A stretch of DNA of 64,000 nucleotides from CAYZRJ01 sp964480825 (GTDB lineage Bacteria; Patescibacteriota; WWE3; UBA101185; UBA10185). The notes under the pieces were generated by a model, which did no database searches, was not told the DNA's origin, and saw only the letters and a program-made list of their open reading frames with translations. Below, piece by piece: positions 42,132 to 53,559 of this stretch; within the stretch, counting starts at the first letter, position 1; each line of letters starts with the position of its first letter. Location: assembly GCA_964480825.1 (NCBI GenBank), contig CAYZRJ010000001.1, positions 23,754-87,753 on the forward strand. Direction: 5' to 3'. Both the position numbers and the translations under genes were made by a program.

Positions 42132-42160
42132 AAAAAAGCCCCGCGTTGTAGCGCGGGGCC
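42132..42160 (-). terminator. Strong intrinsic terminator between tuf and rpsJ
   Basis: GCCCCGCG (42138-42145) pairs perfectly with CGCGGGGC (42152-42159) across a 6-nt loop; a six-T run (42132-42137) follows on the minus strand. The T run stops nine bases before the rpsJ ATG, leaving no space for a promoter downstream. Confidence 0.88.
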
Positions 42161-42174
42161 TTTGAGTTTCAACT

Positions 42175-43356
42175 TTATGCAGATACCTTTGTGATAACAC
42201 CTGCTCCGACCGTGTGTCCGCCTTCTCGAATAGCGAAACGCAATCCTTCTTCTAAGGCGACCGGAGTAATCAACTTAACCTTGATGGTAACATTGTCACC
42301 CGGCATAACCATCTCCACACCTTCGGGAAGAGTGATTTCACCTGTAACATCAGTGGTTCTAATGTAAAACTGTGGTCTATAACCGCTAAAGAACGCCTTG
42401 TGTCTTCCGCCCTCTTCTTTGGATAAGACAACGATCTCTGCATCAAAGGATGATAGTGGTTTTACTGAACCCGGTTTTGCCAAGACTTGTCCTCTTTCCA
42501 CCCCTTCTCTATCAATACCTCGAATAAGTATTCCTACATTATCTCCGGCCTGACCTTCTTGCATTGATTTCTTGAACATTTCAACGCCTGTAACAACTGT
42601 CTTAACCGTGTCTCTGATACCAACGATTTCTATTTCTTCGTTGAGTTTTACTTTACCTCTTTCAATTCTTCCGGTTACAACTGTTCCGCGGCCGGAAATT
42701 GAGAAGACGTCTTCAACAGGCATTAAAAATGGTTTGTCCAAATCTCTTACCGGTACAGGAATGTATTCGTCAACCGTGTCCATTAATTTAACAATGGCTT
42801 CGATAGCTTTTTCGTCGCCTTCGATTGCTTTCATTGCCGATCCTCTGATTATAGGGGTTTTGTCTCCGGGAAATCCGTACTTAGTTAAAAGTTCTCGAAC
42901 TTCAAGTTCGACAAGTTCCAAAATTTCCTCATCCTGTACCATATCGCATTTATTTAAGAATACGACTATAGAAGGTACGTTTACTTGTTTGGCTAACAGT
43001 ATGTGTTCTCTTGTTTGAGGCATCGGGCCGTCCGGTGCGGAAACAACTAAAATAGCGCCGTCCATTTGTGCGGCACCGGTGATCATATTTTTAATATAAT
43101 CGGCGTGTCCCGGAGCGTCAATATGGGCGTAGTGCCTTTTTGCTGTCTCATACTCAACGTGAGTAATGTTAATTGTAATACCTCTGGTTCTCTCTTCCGG
43201 AGCTTTGTCTATGTTTTCAAAAGCAACGTAGGTGGCTGTTCCTTTGGAAGCCAAAACTTTTGTAATTGCCGATGTTAACGTTGTCTTACCGTGGTCTACA
43301 TGACCAATAGTTCCGATGTTAATATGCGGCTTATTTCTAACGAATTCAGCTGTCAT
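42175..43356 (-). CDS. tuf: Elongation factor Tu
   Basis: 393 aa from the ATG at 43356; the frame continues 23 residues upstream, but [27 protein letters not shown] is the normal beginning. G1 GHVDHGKT, G3 [12 protein letters not shown] and G4 NKCDMV are intact, and the GITINI effector region is present. It delivers aminoacyl-tRNA. A weak hairpin (43431-43445) lies in the 101-base gap after fusA, and a strong terminator follows its stop. Confidence 0.97.
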   Translation of the reverse strand: MTAEFVRNKPHINIGTIGHVDHGKTTLTSAITKVLASKGTATYVAFENIDKAPEERTRGITINITHVEYETAKRHYAHIDAPGHADYIKNMITGAAQMDGAILVVSAPDGPMPQTREHILLAKQVNVPSIVVFLNKCDMVQDEEILELVELEVRELLTKYGFPGDKTPIIRGSAMKAIEGDEKAIEAIVKLMDTVDEYIPVPVRDLDKPFLMPVEDVFSISGRGTVVTGRIERGKVKLNEEIEIVGIRDTVKTVVTGVEMFKKSMQEGQAGDNVGILIRGIDREGVERGQVLAKPGSVKPLSSFDAEIVVLSKEEGGRHKAFFSGYRPQFYIRTTDVTGEITLPEGVEMVMPGDNVTIKVKLITPVALEEGLRFAIREGGHTVGAGVITKVSA

Positions 43357-43430
43357 AATATTGTACTTTCTTGCGAAAAATATATACACTAAATGCAAAT
43401 GATAGTTAATCAAATTAAAGTGCAAAAATC

Positions 43431-43445
43431 AAGGGTTTTTCCCTT
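43431..43445 (-). promoter_or_regulatory. Short hairpin in the fusA-tuf gap
   Basis: AAGGG-AAAAA-CCCTT read on the minus strand, followed by GATTTTT, lies 12 bases after the fusA stop. It is a weak terminator or processing site; the rest of the 101-base gap holds no clear gene. Confidence 0.45.
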
Positions 43446-43457
43446 TAGAACAGGAAG

Positions 43458-45539
43458 CTATCTTGCCGCGGCACTTTTTATTTGTTCAGCCACACTCGTT
43501 GGAACCTCCTCGTAATGGCTTGGTTCCATAGTAAAACTGGCTCTTCCTTGGGTCATACCTCTTATTTCAGTAGCATAACCGAACATTTCTGCTAGTGGTA
43601 CTTTGGCCTTAACAACACGGGCATTTCCTCTTTGGGTCGTTTGCTCAATCTTTCCTCTTTTACTTGATAAATTACCGATAACATCGCCCATAAATTCTTC
43701 GGAAACAATAACCTCGACATCCATGATAGGTTCTAACAAAAATGTGTCTGCAACACGCTGGGCGATTCTCATACCGTCAATAGTAGCCATCTTAAACGCC
43801 ATTTCACTTGAGTCAACTTCGTGATAAGAACCGTCATAAAGTGTTACTGCGATATCTACCAAAGGATAACCGGCGATAATACCGCATTCGACAGCTTCTT
43901 TGACACCTTTTTCAACTGCAGGTATATACTCTCTTGGAATTTTGCCTCCGACGACTTTATCTATGAATTCAACGCCTTTACCGCGCTCTAAAGGTTCGAT
44001 CTTAAAGATAACGTGACCATATTGTCCGCGACCGCCGGATTGTCTGATGTGCTTTCCTTCTATCATATCTACTTTTTTACGAATTGTTTCTCTGTACGCA
44101 ACTTGTGGTTTACCTGTATTAACTTCGACATTAAACTCTCTTTTCATACGGTCAACGATAATTTCCAAATGTAGTTCTCCCATTCCGTATAAAACCGATT
44201 GGGAAGTCTCTTCGTTGGTTTTCATTCTCAAAGTTGGATCTTCCTCTAAGAACTTTTTGATTGCATCTGACATTTTATCTCGGTCAGCTTTAGTTTTGGG
44301 CTCTAAAACTATTCCGATGACGGGATCTGCAAAAGTAATTGATTCTAATAATATCGGATTTTCTTCTGTGCAAAGCGTATCTCCGGTTTTTGCATCCAGA
44401 CCCACTGCCGCTCCGATTTCACCCGCAGAAATTTCTTTTAACTCTTCTCTGTGATTTGCGTGCATTAAAAGGATACGACCCAATCTTTCTTTAGAATCCC
44501 TTGTGGAATTAAAAACGTACGCGCCGGTCTTAATTTTTCCGGAATAAACTCTAAAATATGTTAAACGACCCACATAAGGATCGGTTTGAATTTTAAATGC
44601 TAAAGCAACAAACGGTCCGTTTGGATCCGGCGATAAGTTAAGTTCATCGCCTTCTTCGGTGTGACCTTTTACCTCGCCGACATCACTTGGAGAAGGAAGG
44701 TAATCTACAATTCCGTCGAGTAATTTTTGAACGGCTATATTTCCTAGTGCTGAGCCACAAAACACAGGGTATATTTTTGCAACAATTGCTAGTTTTCTTA
44801 TTCCGGATTTTATCTCTTCTATTGATATTTCTTGTCCTGATAAAAATTTCTCAATTAATGTGTCGTCTGATTCGGCTATTTTTTCAACCAACTTGTTTCG
44901 GTATTCTTCCATTTTTGATTTCATGTCTTCGGGAACTTCGATCTCGGTAACTTCAACACCAAGTTTTCCGGAAAATTTGTAGGCTTTTTTTTCGACTAGA
45001 TCTATTATCGAATTAAATTCGCCCTCGATACCAATTGGAAGTTGCACTACAATAGCATTTGGAGTTAATCTTTCGTGAATTGATGCAAGAGACATATAAA
45101 AATCTCCCCCGACTTTGTCCAGTTTGTTAGTAAAAAATAACAAAGGTACGTTATATTTTTCAGCTTGCCTGAAAACTGTTTCTGATTGAGGTTCTACTCC
45201 CTGAGAAGAATCCAATAAAATAACACCACCATCTAAAACTCTCAAAGAGCGCTCTACCTCCGCAGTAAAATCCACGTGTCCGGGGGTATCAATAATGTTA
45301 ATTCTGTTGTCGTGCCAAAAACAAGTTGTTGCCGCTGAGGTAATTGTAATACCGCGCTCTCTTTCTTGAGCCATCCAATCCATTTGAGTGTCACCTTCGT
45401 GAACTTCACCGATTTTGTGGGATTTTCCTGTGTAAAAAAGAATACGCTCGGTGGTAGTGGTTTTTCCTGCATCAATATGAGCAATAATGCCGATATTTCT
45501 GATTTTATTTAGGGGGTAGTGTTTGGTGTCATCAGCCAT
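43458..45539 (-). CDS. fusA: Elongation factor G
   Basis: 693 aa. [59 protein letters not shown] carries G1 and G2; [24 protein letters not shown] carries G3; FTNKLDKVG carries G4. Domains II to V follow, ending with [20 protein letters not shown]. It catalyses translocation. Twelve bases after rpsG; 101 bases before tuf. Confidence 0.97.
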   Translation of the reverse strand: MADDTKHYPLNKIRNIGIIAHIDAGKTTTTERILFYTGKSHKIGEVHEGDTQMDWMAQERERGITITSAATTCFWHDNRINIIDTPGHVDFTAEVERSLRVLDGGVILLDSSQGVEPQSETVFRQAEKYNVPLLFFTNKLDKVGGDFYMSLASIHERLTPNAIVVQLPIGIEGEFNSIIDLVEKKAYKFSGKLGVEVTEIEVPEDMKSKMEEYRNKLVEKIAESDDTLIEKFLSGQEISIEEIKSGIRKLAIVAKIYPVFCGSALGNIAVQKLLDGIVDYLPSPSDVGEVKGHTEEGDELNLSPDPNGPFVALAFKIQTDPYVGRLTYFRVYSGKIKTGAYVFNSTRDSKERLGRILLMHANHREELKEISAGEIGAAVGLDAKTGDTLCTEENPILLESITFADPVIGIVLEPKTKADRDKMSDAIKKFLEEDPTLRMKTNEETSQSVLYGMGELHLEIIVDRMKREFNVEVNTGKPQVAYRETIRKKVDMIEGKHIRQSGGRGQYGHVIFKIEPLERGKGVEFIDKVVGGKIPREYIPAVEKGVKEAVECGIIAGYPLVDIAVTLYDGSYHEVDSSEMAFKMATIDGMRIAQRVADTFLLEPIMDVEVIVSEEFMGDVIGNLSSKRGKIEQTTQRGNARVVKAKVPLAEMFGYATEIRGMTQGRASFTMEPSHYEEVPTSVAEQIKSAAAR

Positions 45540-45552
45540 ATGTTTCTAATAA

Positions 45553-46020
45553 TTAAAACCTGGCGAAGTGGGCAAAAGCTCTGTTTGCATCAGCCATTCT
45601 ATGAGTGTCTTCTTTCTTTTTAATTGCATCTCCTGATCCATCAACTGCGTTTCTAAGTTCTTCAAAAAGTCTGTCAACCATCGGTTTACCGCTTTTTCTG
45701 CGAGCTGAATCTACTATCCACCTCATTGCTAATGCTTCGGCTCTATCGTGTTTTAACGGCATAGGTACTTGGTATGTGGCACCACCTACTCTTCGCGAAC
45801 GAACTTCTTGTGAAGGCGTAACATTTTTCATAGCTTGTTCAAACATTTTTAATGCTTCTTTTGAATCTTCGTTTAGTTTTGCCATTGAATCGTAAACTAT
45901 TTTTCGCGCTAAAGATTTTTTACCGTCATACATTATTGTATGAATAAACCGTTCGACAGCTCTCGATTTATAAACCGGATCAGCTTCTATTATTCTTTTT
46001 TTTGCTTTTTTAGTACGCAT
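45553..46020 (-). CDS. rpsG: Ribosomal protein S7
   Basis: 155 aa. RTKKAKKRIIEADPVYKSRAVERFIHTIMYDGKKSLARKIVYDSM, FEQAMKNVTPSQEVRSRRVGGATYQVPM and RMADANRAFAHFARF are typical. It organises the 30S head. A tandem hairpin pair with AAAGGA seven bases before the ATG lies between rpsL and rpsG. Confidence 0.97.
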   Translation of the reverse strand: MRTKKAKKRIIEADPVYKSRAVERFIHTIMYDGKKSLARKIVYDSMAKLNEDSKEALKMFEQAMKNVTPSQEVRSRRVGGATYQVPMPLKHDRAEALAMRWIVDSARRKSGKPMVDRLFEELRNAVDGSGDAIKKKEDTHRMADANRAFAHFARF

Positions 46021-46023
46021 ATG

Positions 46024-46052
46024 TAGTCCTTTGGGACTAGCGCGTTAGCGCT
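46024..46052 (-). promoter_or_regulatory. Tandem mini-hairpin pair between rpsL and rpsG
   Basis: On the mRNA the order is AGCGC-UAAC-GCGCU (46039-46052), then UAGUCC-CAAA-GGACUA (46024-46039), the second a perfect 6-bp stem. The rpsL stop UAG is followed in frame by CGC and UAA, the latter in the first loop. The 14 bases at 46024-46037 are identical to 39074-39087. Confidence 0.7.
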
Positions 46053-46473
46053 AAACTTTAGCTTTCTTTGGTCTTTTTGTACCGTAAATTGATCTCGAAG
46101 TTTTTCTATTTGTCACACCGGCTAAATCTGATACACCCCTTACAATTGTAAATTTAATACCCGGAAGGTCCTGAATCTTACCTCCTTTTACAACTACTAC
46201 CGAGTGCTCTTGCAAATTGTGACCTTCACCCGGAATGTAAGCCGTAACTTCACGTCTATTGGAAAGTCTAACTCTTGCAACTTTTCTTAAGGCAGAGTTT
46301 GGTTTTCTGGGTGTTTGAGTCTTAACCTGCAAAACTACCGCACGTTTAAAGGGACTTGGAAATTTAACTACTCGTCTTTTAATACTGTTAAATGATTCCT
46401 TTAGTCCAGGAGTTTTTTCTTTTTGATTCTTAGGTTTTCTTCCTCGTCTAACGAGTTGATTTATTGTCGGCAT
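46051..46473 (-). CDS. rpsL: Ribosomal protein S12
   Basis: 140 aa from the ATG at 46473 ([15 protein letters not shown]); the open frame runs eight codons further into rpo[56 protein letters not shown] holds the decoding-site loop ([11 protein letters not shown]). One base after rpoC. The stop is inside the tandem hairpin pair 46024-46052. Confidence 0.97.
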   Translation of the reverse strand: MPTINQLVRRGRKPKNQKEKTPGLKESFNSIKRRVVKFPSPFKRAVVLQVKTQTPRKPNSALRKVARVRLSNRREVTAYIPGEGHNLQEHSVVVVKGGKIQDLPGIKFTIVRGVSDLAGVTNRKTSRSIYGTKRPKKAKV

Positions 46474-46474
46474 A

Positions 46475-49400
46475 TTAGTCCAATTTAGCTCTCTCACCTG
46501 TTGGGATCAAGCGACCTATGATAACGTTTTCTTTTAATCCTAGCAAGTTATCTACTTTTCCCGAAGCTGCTGCGTCGGTCAGTATATTGCTTGTTTGAAT
46601 AAACGAGGCAGCAGATAAAAAGCTATCTGTATTAAGAGATGCCTTAGTTATACCCAATAAAGTAAGTTTTGCTGTTGCCGGCGTGCCTCCTCCGGCGATA
46701 ACTTCCTCATTTTGTTCTTCGAAAGTTGCTTTTGTTGCGAGTTCGCCGGCCATAAAGTTTGTGTCGCCTGATTCTTCGATTCGTACGTGGTTAAACATTT
46801 GTTTTACGATAACTTCGATGTGTTTATCGTTTAAAGCAACACCTTGGGACGCGTAAACTCTTTGGACTTCTTCGATGATGTATTTCTTGGTTTCATCAAC
46901 ACCAACTGTTCTTAGCAATTCTGTTAAATCTAAATTTCCTGCTGTTAATTTATCCCCACGAGCAACCAGTTGTCCATCTTCAACAACTATTTCGGATACC
47001 GGATCAACCATATATTCAACCATCGGAGGATCTTCGTTTAAATCTAATGCTTCGACAATAACTTTTCTTTCGTCACCGTTTCTAATAACGCGTGCTCTGC
47101 CCGGAATTTCTGTCATTGTAGACATAAACTTAGGTGATCTGGCTTCAACAAGCTCTTCTACTCTTGGCAAACCCTGGGTAATGTCTTTTCCAACAATTCC
47201 TCCTGTGTGAAAGGTTCTCATTGTTAACTGAGTTCCCGGTTCACCGATTGATTGTGCCGCTTGAACACCAACCGCTGTACCCATACCGACTAAGCTTCCT
47301 GTCATAAGGTCTGTCCCGTAGCACATCGCACACATACCACGTCTGGTTTCACAGTGTAACGGCGATCTAGCATAAATATACCCGATGCCTGATTTAACTA
47401 TGTCATCGATATTTGATCTGGTTAAAATAGTATTTCTCTTGAAAAGAACTTTTTTACCTTCCTTGACGTCTACTGCTAAAACTCTACCGGTAATTCGGTC
47501 AGCAAAGCTCTGTAAAATTGTACCTTCGCCAACTTTTAATTTTCTACCCTTTTCGGTGTTACAGTCGTGCTCTCTTATTAAAACGTCTTGAGAAACATCA
47601 ACGAGTCTTCGGGTCAGATAACCTGCATCTGCAGTCTTTAGACCTTTGTCAACCAAACCTTTTCTTGCACCACGGGCGCCGACAAAATACTCAAGCGCGG
47701 AAAGTCCGTATTTAAAGTTTCCGATGATAGGCATTTCTACTACTTTACCTGTTGGATCCGAAACCATACCTTTCATACCTGCTATCTGTCGTACTTGATC
47801 CCTTGAGGCTCTTGTAGAACCCGATTTTACCAGTATTTTTACCGGGTTCGTGTCGTCAAGATTATTCCATATTGCGTTATCAACTTGAGTAATAACGCCA
47901 TCCCAAGCTTCAGTGGTTAGTCTTCGCGCTTCTGTTCTGGTAATCAAACCTCTTTTGTAGTTTTTATCTATTTCAGCAACCATCGCTTTACCCTCTGTAA
48001 TAAGTCCTGTGCGCGAAGCCGGAACTTGGATATCAGCAAGCGACACTGACTGACCCGCAATTGTTCCATATCTAAGACCCATGTCTTTAATATCGTCAAT
48101 TAGTTTTACAACAACCTCGTGTTCTTCGCTGTCGAACGCGTTTTGTAAAAGAGCCACAACTTTCTTTTTATCCATCGTGTCATTTATGTACCCGAACGAG
48201 GCCGGAACTACTTCGTTAAAGTAAACTCTTCCTGCGGTTGTCTCTATAATTTCACCGTTTAATTGGATTTTCATTTTTTGGCGTAAATTCAGCTCTTTAT
48301 TTGCATCCAAAGCGTAGGTCATTTCGAATTTAGATGAGAAAACTCTGTCGAACACAGGTAGTTTGTCATCAATTGAGGTTACAAAATAGACGCCAAACAA
48401 CATGATCTTTGACGGAACCGACATTGGTGAACCGTTTGACGGGTTTAATAAATTGTTTGTCGAGATTAATACGGTGCGCGCCTCTTCTTTGGCTTTTTCG
48501 CCCAACGGCACGTGCACTGCCATTTGGTCACCGTCAAAATCTGCATTGTAGCCGGAGCATACGCACAGATGTAAACGAATAGCATTGCCCTCGATCAATT
48601 TTGGATAAAATGCCTGTATACCAAGTCTCCAAAGTGTAGGTGCTCGATTTAGTAAGACCGGATGTCCCACTACGACTTCGCCTAAAATATCCCAAACTTC
48701 CGAGCTTCTTTGATCAACAAAAAATTTGGCGCTTTTAACATTTGGGGCAAAACCTCTTGCTAATATTTCTCTTAAAACTATTGGCTTAAATAATTCAAGA
48801 GCCATTTCTTTTGGCAAACCACATTCGTTTAATTTAAGGTTAGGTCCGTTGATAATAACTGCCCGCCCCGAATAGTCGACTCTTTTACCGAGTAAATTCA
48901 AACGGAATATACCCTGTTTACCTTTGATCATGTCGGCAAGCGATCTTAGTTCTTTTTTACCTCTTGTTACTCTTGTTTTTTGTCTCTGTTTAGACGAATC
49001 AAACAACGCGTCTACGGCTTCCTGCAACATTCTTTTTTCATTTCGTACAATAATTTCCGGCGCGCCAAGATCCAAAAGTCTTTTCAAACGATTATTTCTG
49101 TTTATTAACCTTCGATATAAATCATTTAAATCAGAACTTGCGAAACGCCCGCCCTCGAGTTGTACCATCGGTCTTAAATCAGGAGGAATAACGGGTATGA
49201 CATCTAAAACCATTCTTTCTGGATCAACGCCCGAACGTCTATACTGCTCAACAACCCGCAGTCTTTTCGAAATTTTTGCAGCTTTTTGTCCTTTTGCTCT
49301 TGCTAGATCTTCTCTTAATTTGCTCGAAAGGGTATTTAATTCCATATCAGCGAGTATGTTTTGCAAGGCTTCGGCGCCGATTTCCAATGTACAGAATCTG

Positions 49401-50149
49401 TCTAAGTATGTAGCTAATGCCATGTACTCGTTGTCAGAGATTACAGAAAAAAGTTCAACGCTTTCAATCTTTTTTTGCATTAACTTGTGTTCTTTTTCTT
49501 GTTCGTCGATTTTTTTATCAGATTGATTTCTAACAGTTTGAATTTTTTGCTTTATTTTTAGTTCTTGTTCCTGAGCTCTCAGTTCATCTTTTTCTTTTCC
49601 GGCTTTTGTTAAATCTTTATCAAGTTCTTTTGTAGCAACGTCGAATTCTTTTTCGATTGCGGATTTTACTTTTTCTAAATCTTTTTCGATTTGTGAAATA
49701 GCTTCAGCTTTTTTCTTACCGTCCATTGCGGTAACGATAAACGAAGCAAAGTAGATCACCGATTCTACGTTTCTTGGAGTTAGATCCAAAAGTAAAGCCA
49801 TCTTTGATGGAATACCTTTAAAAAACCACACGTGAGCAACAGGGGAAGCAAGTTTGATGTGACCCATTCTTTCGCGTCTTACTCTTGAGTGAACAACCTC
49901 AACCCCGCATTTGTCGCAGATAACACCTTTGTATCTTATTCCACGGTATTTACCGCAATAACATTCAAAATTCTTAACCGGTCCGAAGATTCTTTCGTCA
50001 AACAAACCTTCTCTCTCGGGTTTAAAGGTGCGGTAATTTATTGTTTCCGGTTTTACTACCTCTCCATGAGACCACTGAAGTATCTCGGCCGTTGAAGCTA
50101 AGTAAATTCTTATTGCATCAAAATGTTTTAATTGGTTTAAATCTTTCAT
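46475..50149 (-). CDS. rpoC: RNA polymerase beta' subunit
   Basis: 1224 aa. The N-terminal zinc site [19 protein letters not shown], a charged coiled coil (about 150-240), the catalytic [15 protein letters not shown] and the [13 protein letters not shown] second zinc site are all present, with a C-terminal [33 protein letters not shown] block. The length is on the short side for bacteria. It overlaps rpoB by 4 bases. Confidence 0.98.
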   Translation of the reverse strand: MKDLNQLKHFDAIRIYLASTAEILQWSHGEVVKPETINYRTFKPEREGLFDERIFGPVKNFECYCGKYRGIRYKGVICDKCGVEVVHSRVRRERMGHIKLASPVAHVWFFKGIPSKMALLLDLTPRNVESVIYFASFIVTAMDGKKKAEAISQIEKDLEKVKSAIEKEFDVATKELDKDLTKAGKEKDELRAQEQELKIKQKIQTVRNQSDKKIDEQEKEHKLMQKKIESVELFSVISDNEYMALATYLDRFCTLEIGAEALQNILADMELNTLSSKLREDLARAKGQKAAKISKRLRVVEQYRRSGVDPERMVLDVIPVIPPDLRPMVQLEGGRFASSDLNDLYRRLINRNNRLKRLLDLGAPEIIVRNEKRMLQEAVDALFDSSKQRQKTRVTRGKKELRSLADMIKGKQGIFRLNLLGKRVDYSGRAVIINGPNLKLNECGLPKEMALELFKPIVLREILARGFAPNVKSAKFFVDQRSSEVWDILGEVVVGHPVLLNRAPTLWRLGIQAFYPKLIEGNAIRLHLCVCSGYNADFDGDQMAVHVPLGEKAKEEARTVLISTNNLLNPSNGSPMSVPSKIMLFGVYFVTSIDDKLPVFDRVFSSKFEMTYALDANKELNLRQKMKIQLNGEIIETTAGRVYFNEVVPASFGYINDTMDKKKVVALLQNAFDSEEHEVVVKLIDDIKDMGLRYGTIAGQSVSLADIQVPASRTGLITEGKAMVAEIDKNYKRGLITRTEARRLTTEAWDGVITQVDNAIWNNLDDTNPVKILVKSGSTRASRDQVRQIAGMKGMVSDPTGKVVEMPIIGNFKYGLSALEYFVGARGARKGLVDKGLKTADAGYLTRRLVDVSQDVLIREHDCNTEKGRKLKVGEGTILQSFADRITGRVLAVDVKEGKKVLFKRNTILTRSNIDDIVKSGIGYIYARSPLHCETRRGMCAMCYGTDLMTGSLVGMGTAVGVQAAQSIGEPGTQLTMRTFHTGGIVGKDITQGLPRVEELVEARSPKFMSTMTEIPGRARVIRNGDERKVIVEALDLNEDPPMVEYMVDPVSEIVVEDGQLVARGDKLTAGNLDLTELLRTVGVDETKKYIIEEVQRVYASQGVALNDKHIEVIVKQMFNHVRIEESGDTNFMAGELATKATFEEQNEEVIAGGGTPATAKLTLLGITKASLNTDSFLSAASFIQTSNILTDAAASGKVDNLLGLKENVIIGRLIPTGERAKLD

Positions 50150-53100
50150 ATTATTACCTCGGTCAAACCCTCGGCTCCTTCTTCTACTACTACTTCTCCC
50201 GGCGTTAGTTCTTCTGACTCTGTTTCTGTTACGTCAGTTTCTTCGACAACTGCTTCCGGTGTTTCGGTTAAGGCCTCTAAACTTAAACCTAAACCGTTTA
50301 ATTTTCTTACTAAAAGTTTAAATGTTTCAGGAACGGTTGATGCCGGTATTTCCTTGCCTTGTATTAAAGCGCTGTATGCTTGAGTTCTACCCAGCATGTC
50401 ATCAGATTTTATAGTTAACATTTCTTGCAAGATGCTAGAGGCACCATAGGCCTCAAGTGCCCAAACTTCCATTTCTCCAAACCTTTGTCCGCCGAATTGA
50501 GCCTTTCCGCCGAGCGGCTGTTGAGTAATCAAACTGTAAGGACCTGTGGATCTTGCGTGCATTTTTTCTTCGGACATGTGTATTAATTTCAAAATGTAAG
50601 TATGGCCTACGACAACATCTTCATGGAAAAATTCTCCTGTTCTACCGTCAATTAATTTCATCTTTCCCGAGACGGGAAGATTCGCCTTTGCCAATTCCTC
50701 CGCGAGAACTTCTTCGGTAATTTCTTGCAACGATGGAACTTCGTATGTTTTGTTAAGTCGCGCACCGGCCATACCCAACGATGCCTCGAGTATTTGTCCG
50801 ACATTCATACGCTTTAAAACAGCCTCAGAAGAAAATATAATATCAACAGGAGTTCCATCAGGTAGCATCGGCATGTCAATAGAAGGAATTACTGCTGAAA
50901 TAACACCCTTGTTTCCGTGTCTTCCCGCCAGCTTATCTCCGATTTCAATTTTCTTTTGTTGAGCTACATAGATTGTTATTTCTTCTAAAGTTCCGGCTGA
51001 CAAGGTCTCGTTTTCGGACTTAGTTACTCGTTTTACGCTTATAACAACACCGTGTTCACCGTGAGGCATGTATAAAGAGTTATCTCTAACATCTTTTGCT
51101 TTTTCACCGAATATTGCTCTTAGCAATCTTTCTTCTGCGGTTAAGTCTACCTCACCTTTTGGCGCGACTTTACCAATCAAAATATCGCCTGCTTTTACTT
51201 TAGAACCGACTGCGACAATTCCTCGTTCGTCAAGGTTTCTTAAAGCTTCTTCGGATACATTGGGAATATCTCTTGTTATTTCTTCTGGTCCAAGTTTTGT
51301 TTCTAATACAGACAGGTCGTAATCAGAAATATGAATGGATGTGAGTTTGTCCTCTTTTACTAATCTGTCTGAGATAACAATTCCGTCTTCATACTCAAGT
51401 CCTTCGTAAATCATATATGCAACTGTAACGTTTGTGCCAATTGCGATTTCGCCGCGGTCAGCTGAGGGTCCTTCGAGTATGACGTCGCCTTTTTTGATTT
51501 TTTGACCGGTTGTTACGCGAATTACCTGATTGTAGCAAGTATCGGCGTTGCTTTGGTGAAACTTCATTGTCTTGTACTCGACTTTGGATTTTTTATCTTT
51601 ACCGTATTTAATTACGACTTTTTCTGCATCGGCAAATTCAATTTCGCCGTCGTGTTCGGCTAAAATTACGGCTTCGGCGTTTTGCGCAATGTCAGCCTCA
51701 ATACCTGTTCCGACTATCGGGCGTTCCGGTCTTACCAGGGGAACTGCTTGAGTCATTTGTTGAGTACCCATTAAAGCTCGGGCGATATCATCGTTTTGTA
51801 AAAAGGGAATCAAACCTGCTGAAATACCGACGACCTGTCTTGGAACAACCTCGATATATTGAGCCTGAGATGCATCTCCAATAAAAAATTGATCCCCTCT
51901 TCGAAGCGGGATCTGTTTGTCTAATATATACCCCCTGTCGTCTATATTAATAGATTGGTCAGTAATATAAACTTCCATTTCGTCATACGCAGCAAGATAT
52001 GTAACTTTGTCAGTCAGTTTTAATCTCCCGTCAGCTTCTTTCTCAATCTTGTAATACGGGGTTTCTAAAAATCCGTACTCGTTCATTTTTGCGTACATTG
52101 CCAGATAGTTGATAAGTCCGATACTTGGCCCCTCGGGAGTTCTAACCGGACAAATTCTACCGAAAGATGAATAATGAACATCTCGAACGGACATGCTTGC
52201 TCTTTCTTTTGTCAGTCCGCCCGGTCCGAGAACGGATATTCTTCTCAAATGCTCGAGAGCAGTCAAGGGGTTTTGTTGGTCATGCAGTTGCGAAAGCTGT
52301 CCTGTTGCAAAAAAGCTATGTACAGCCGCGGCGATTGCGCGAGGAGAAATCAACTGTGACGGCTCAGGTAACAAATCTCTTGGAGTTAAACTCATTCTCT
52401 CTTTTACGTTCTTTTCCATTCTTAAAAATCCTATACGTACCTGCCACTGTAAAAGTTCACCGACACATTTAATACGTCTGTTGCCTAAAAAGTCTATGTC
52501 ACTTACTTCTCCGGTTCCGTTGTTTAGCGTGATGATTCGTGAAAATATTTTTATTAAATCTTCTAGTTGTAAAAGTCTATGTTTTGGATCGTTAGGAAAT
52601 TTAACACCAAGAGTCTGATTTAATTTAAATCTTCCGACCGGCCCCAAACTATATCGTCTTTTATTAAAGAACATAGCATCAACTAATGATTTTGCGTTTT
52701 CTAAAACCAAAGGTTCGCCCGGCCTCATTTTTCGATAAACTTCGATACAAGCTTCTTCGTACGATGAAGCCGGATCTTTTGCTAAAGTGGATTCTATATA
52801 ATTAATCTCGGGGTTTGTTTCGACTCCAACAAATGTATTTATAATATCCTGATCTTTTTCTAAACCAAATATTCTTAGCAATGTTGTTGCGGTAATTTTT
52901 CTTTTTCGGTCTATTCTTACACTCATAACACCGCTTCTTGATGTTTCGAATTCAAGCCAAACGCCGCTTCTTGGCAATACCTTTGCTCCTGCTAAAAACT
53001 GGCCGGTAATGGGTGAGATTTCACCGGTAAAAAGAACGCCCTCTGCTCTTATAATTTGGCTAATCGAAACTCTTTCGACCCCGTTAACTACAAAAGTTCC

Positions 53101-53433
53101 CCTTTTTGTCATTAGGGGAATGTCGCCCATGTATATATTTTGTGATTTTTTTTGTTTTTTAATCGGATCTTCCAGCGTAGCTTTTACATACCAAGGAGCG
53201 TCATATGTTCTCCCGTGACTCAGTGCTTCTTCGACGGTTAAGGTAGCCTTGTCAATACGCGGATCTGATAATGTAAGGCGCCAACCTCGCCCCGATGTAT
53301 CCTCAATGATTCCCAATTCATTAAGTATTTCCTGAAGGCCTTCTTTTTTAAGCCATTCGTACGACTCAAATTGAACGCCTATAAGATTTGGCAAAGGAAG
53401 ATATATTTTTCTTTTGGAAAAACTGTGGCGCAT
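50146..53433 (-). CDS. rpoB: RNA polymerase beta subunit
   Basis: 1095 aa. LPLPNLIGVQFESYEWLKKEGL starts the protobe; NQNTLTALEHLRRISVLGPGG-like (NPLTALEHLRRISVLGPGGL) is the rifampicin region; VRPERPIVGTGIEADIAQNAEAV and RHGNKGVISAVIPSIDMPMLPDGTPVDI are the active-site blocks; GGKAQFGGQRFGEMEVWALEAYGA ends the core. The C-terminus adds an acidic tail. It is driven by the promoter at 53528-53556, and lepB precedes it on the same strand. Confidence 0.98.
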   Translation of the reverse strand: MRHSFSKRKIYLPLPNLIGVQFESYEWLKKEGLQEILNELGIIEDTSGRGWRLTLSDPRIDKATLTVEEALSHGRTYDAPWYVKATLEDPIKKQKKSQNIYMGDIPLMTKRGTFVVNGVERVSISQIIRAEGVLFTGEISPITGQFLAGAKVLPRSGVWLEFETSRSGVMSVRIDRKRKITATTLLRIFGLEKDQDIINTFVGVETNPEINYIESTLAKDPASSYEEACIEVYRKMRPGEPLVLENAKSLVDAMFFNKRRYSLGPVGRFKLNQTLGVKFPNDPKHRLLQLEDLIKIFSRIITLNNGTGEVSDIDFLGNRRIKCVGELLQWQVRIGFLRMEKNVKERMSLTPRDLLPEPSQLISPRAIAAAVHSFFATGQLSQLHDQQNPLTALEHLRRISVLGPGGLTKERASMSVRDVHYSSFGRICPVRTPEGPSIGLINYLAMYAKMNEYGFLETPYYKIEKEADGRLKLTDKVTYLAAYDEMEVYITDQSINIDDRGYILDKQIPLRRGDQFFIGDASQAQYIEVVPRQVVGISAGLIPFLQNDDIARALMGTQQMTQAVPLVRPERPIVGTGIEADIAQNAEAVILAEHDGEIEFADAEKVVIKYGKDKKSKVEYKTMKFHQSNADTCYNQVIRVTTGQKIKKGDVILEGPSADRGEIAIGTNVTVAYMIYEGLEYEDGIVISDRLVKEDKLTSIHISDYDLSVLETKLGPEEITRDIPNVSEEALRNLDERGIVAVGSKVKAGDILIGKVAPKGEVDLTAEERLLRAIFGEKAKDVRDNSLYMPHGEHGVVISVKRVTKSENETLSAGTLEEITIYVAQQKKIEIGDKLAGRHGNKGVISAVIPSIDMPMLPDGTPVDIIFSSEAVLKRMNVGQILEASLGMAGARLNKTYEVPSLQEITEEVLAEELAKANLPVSGKMKLIDGRTGEFFHEDVVVGHTYILKLIHMSEEKMHARSTGPYSLITQQPLGGKAQFGGQRFGEMEVWALEAYGASSILQEMLTIKSDDMLGRTQAYSALIQGKEIPASTVPETFKLLVRKLNGLGLSLEALTETPEAVVEETDVTETESEELTPGEVVVEEGAEGLTEVII

Positions 53434-53527
53434 GTTTTTTATTTTTTATGACTTCCGTGACTTGTTATGTCTTTTAATTATAGTACTAACGAAAAAGTTT
53501 CGTCTAATGATATTCGAAACGTAGGAC

Positions 53528-53556
53528 AGCCTATCATAGCAACAAAAACTTGTCAA
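53528..53556 (-). promoter_or_regulatory. Strong sigma70-type promoter for rpoB
   Basis: The minus strand has consensus TTGACA (53551-53556), 17 bases, then TAGGCT (53528-53533), 95 bases before the rpoB ATG and directly after the lepB stop. It is likely to drive the whole rpoBC-ribosomal array. Confidence 0.82.
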
Positions 53557-53559
53557 CAA

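Noticed and set aside
43357..43457. Separate promoter for tuf
   Set aside because: TTGATT and TTAACT can be paired at 17-base spacing in the 101-base gap, but the match is weak; not called.
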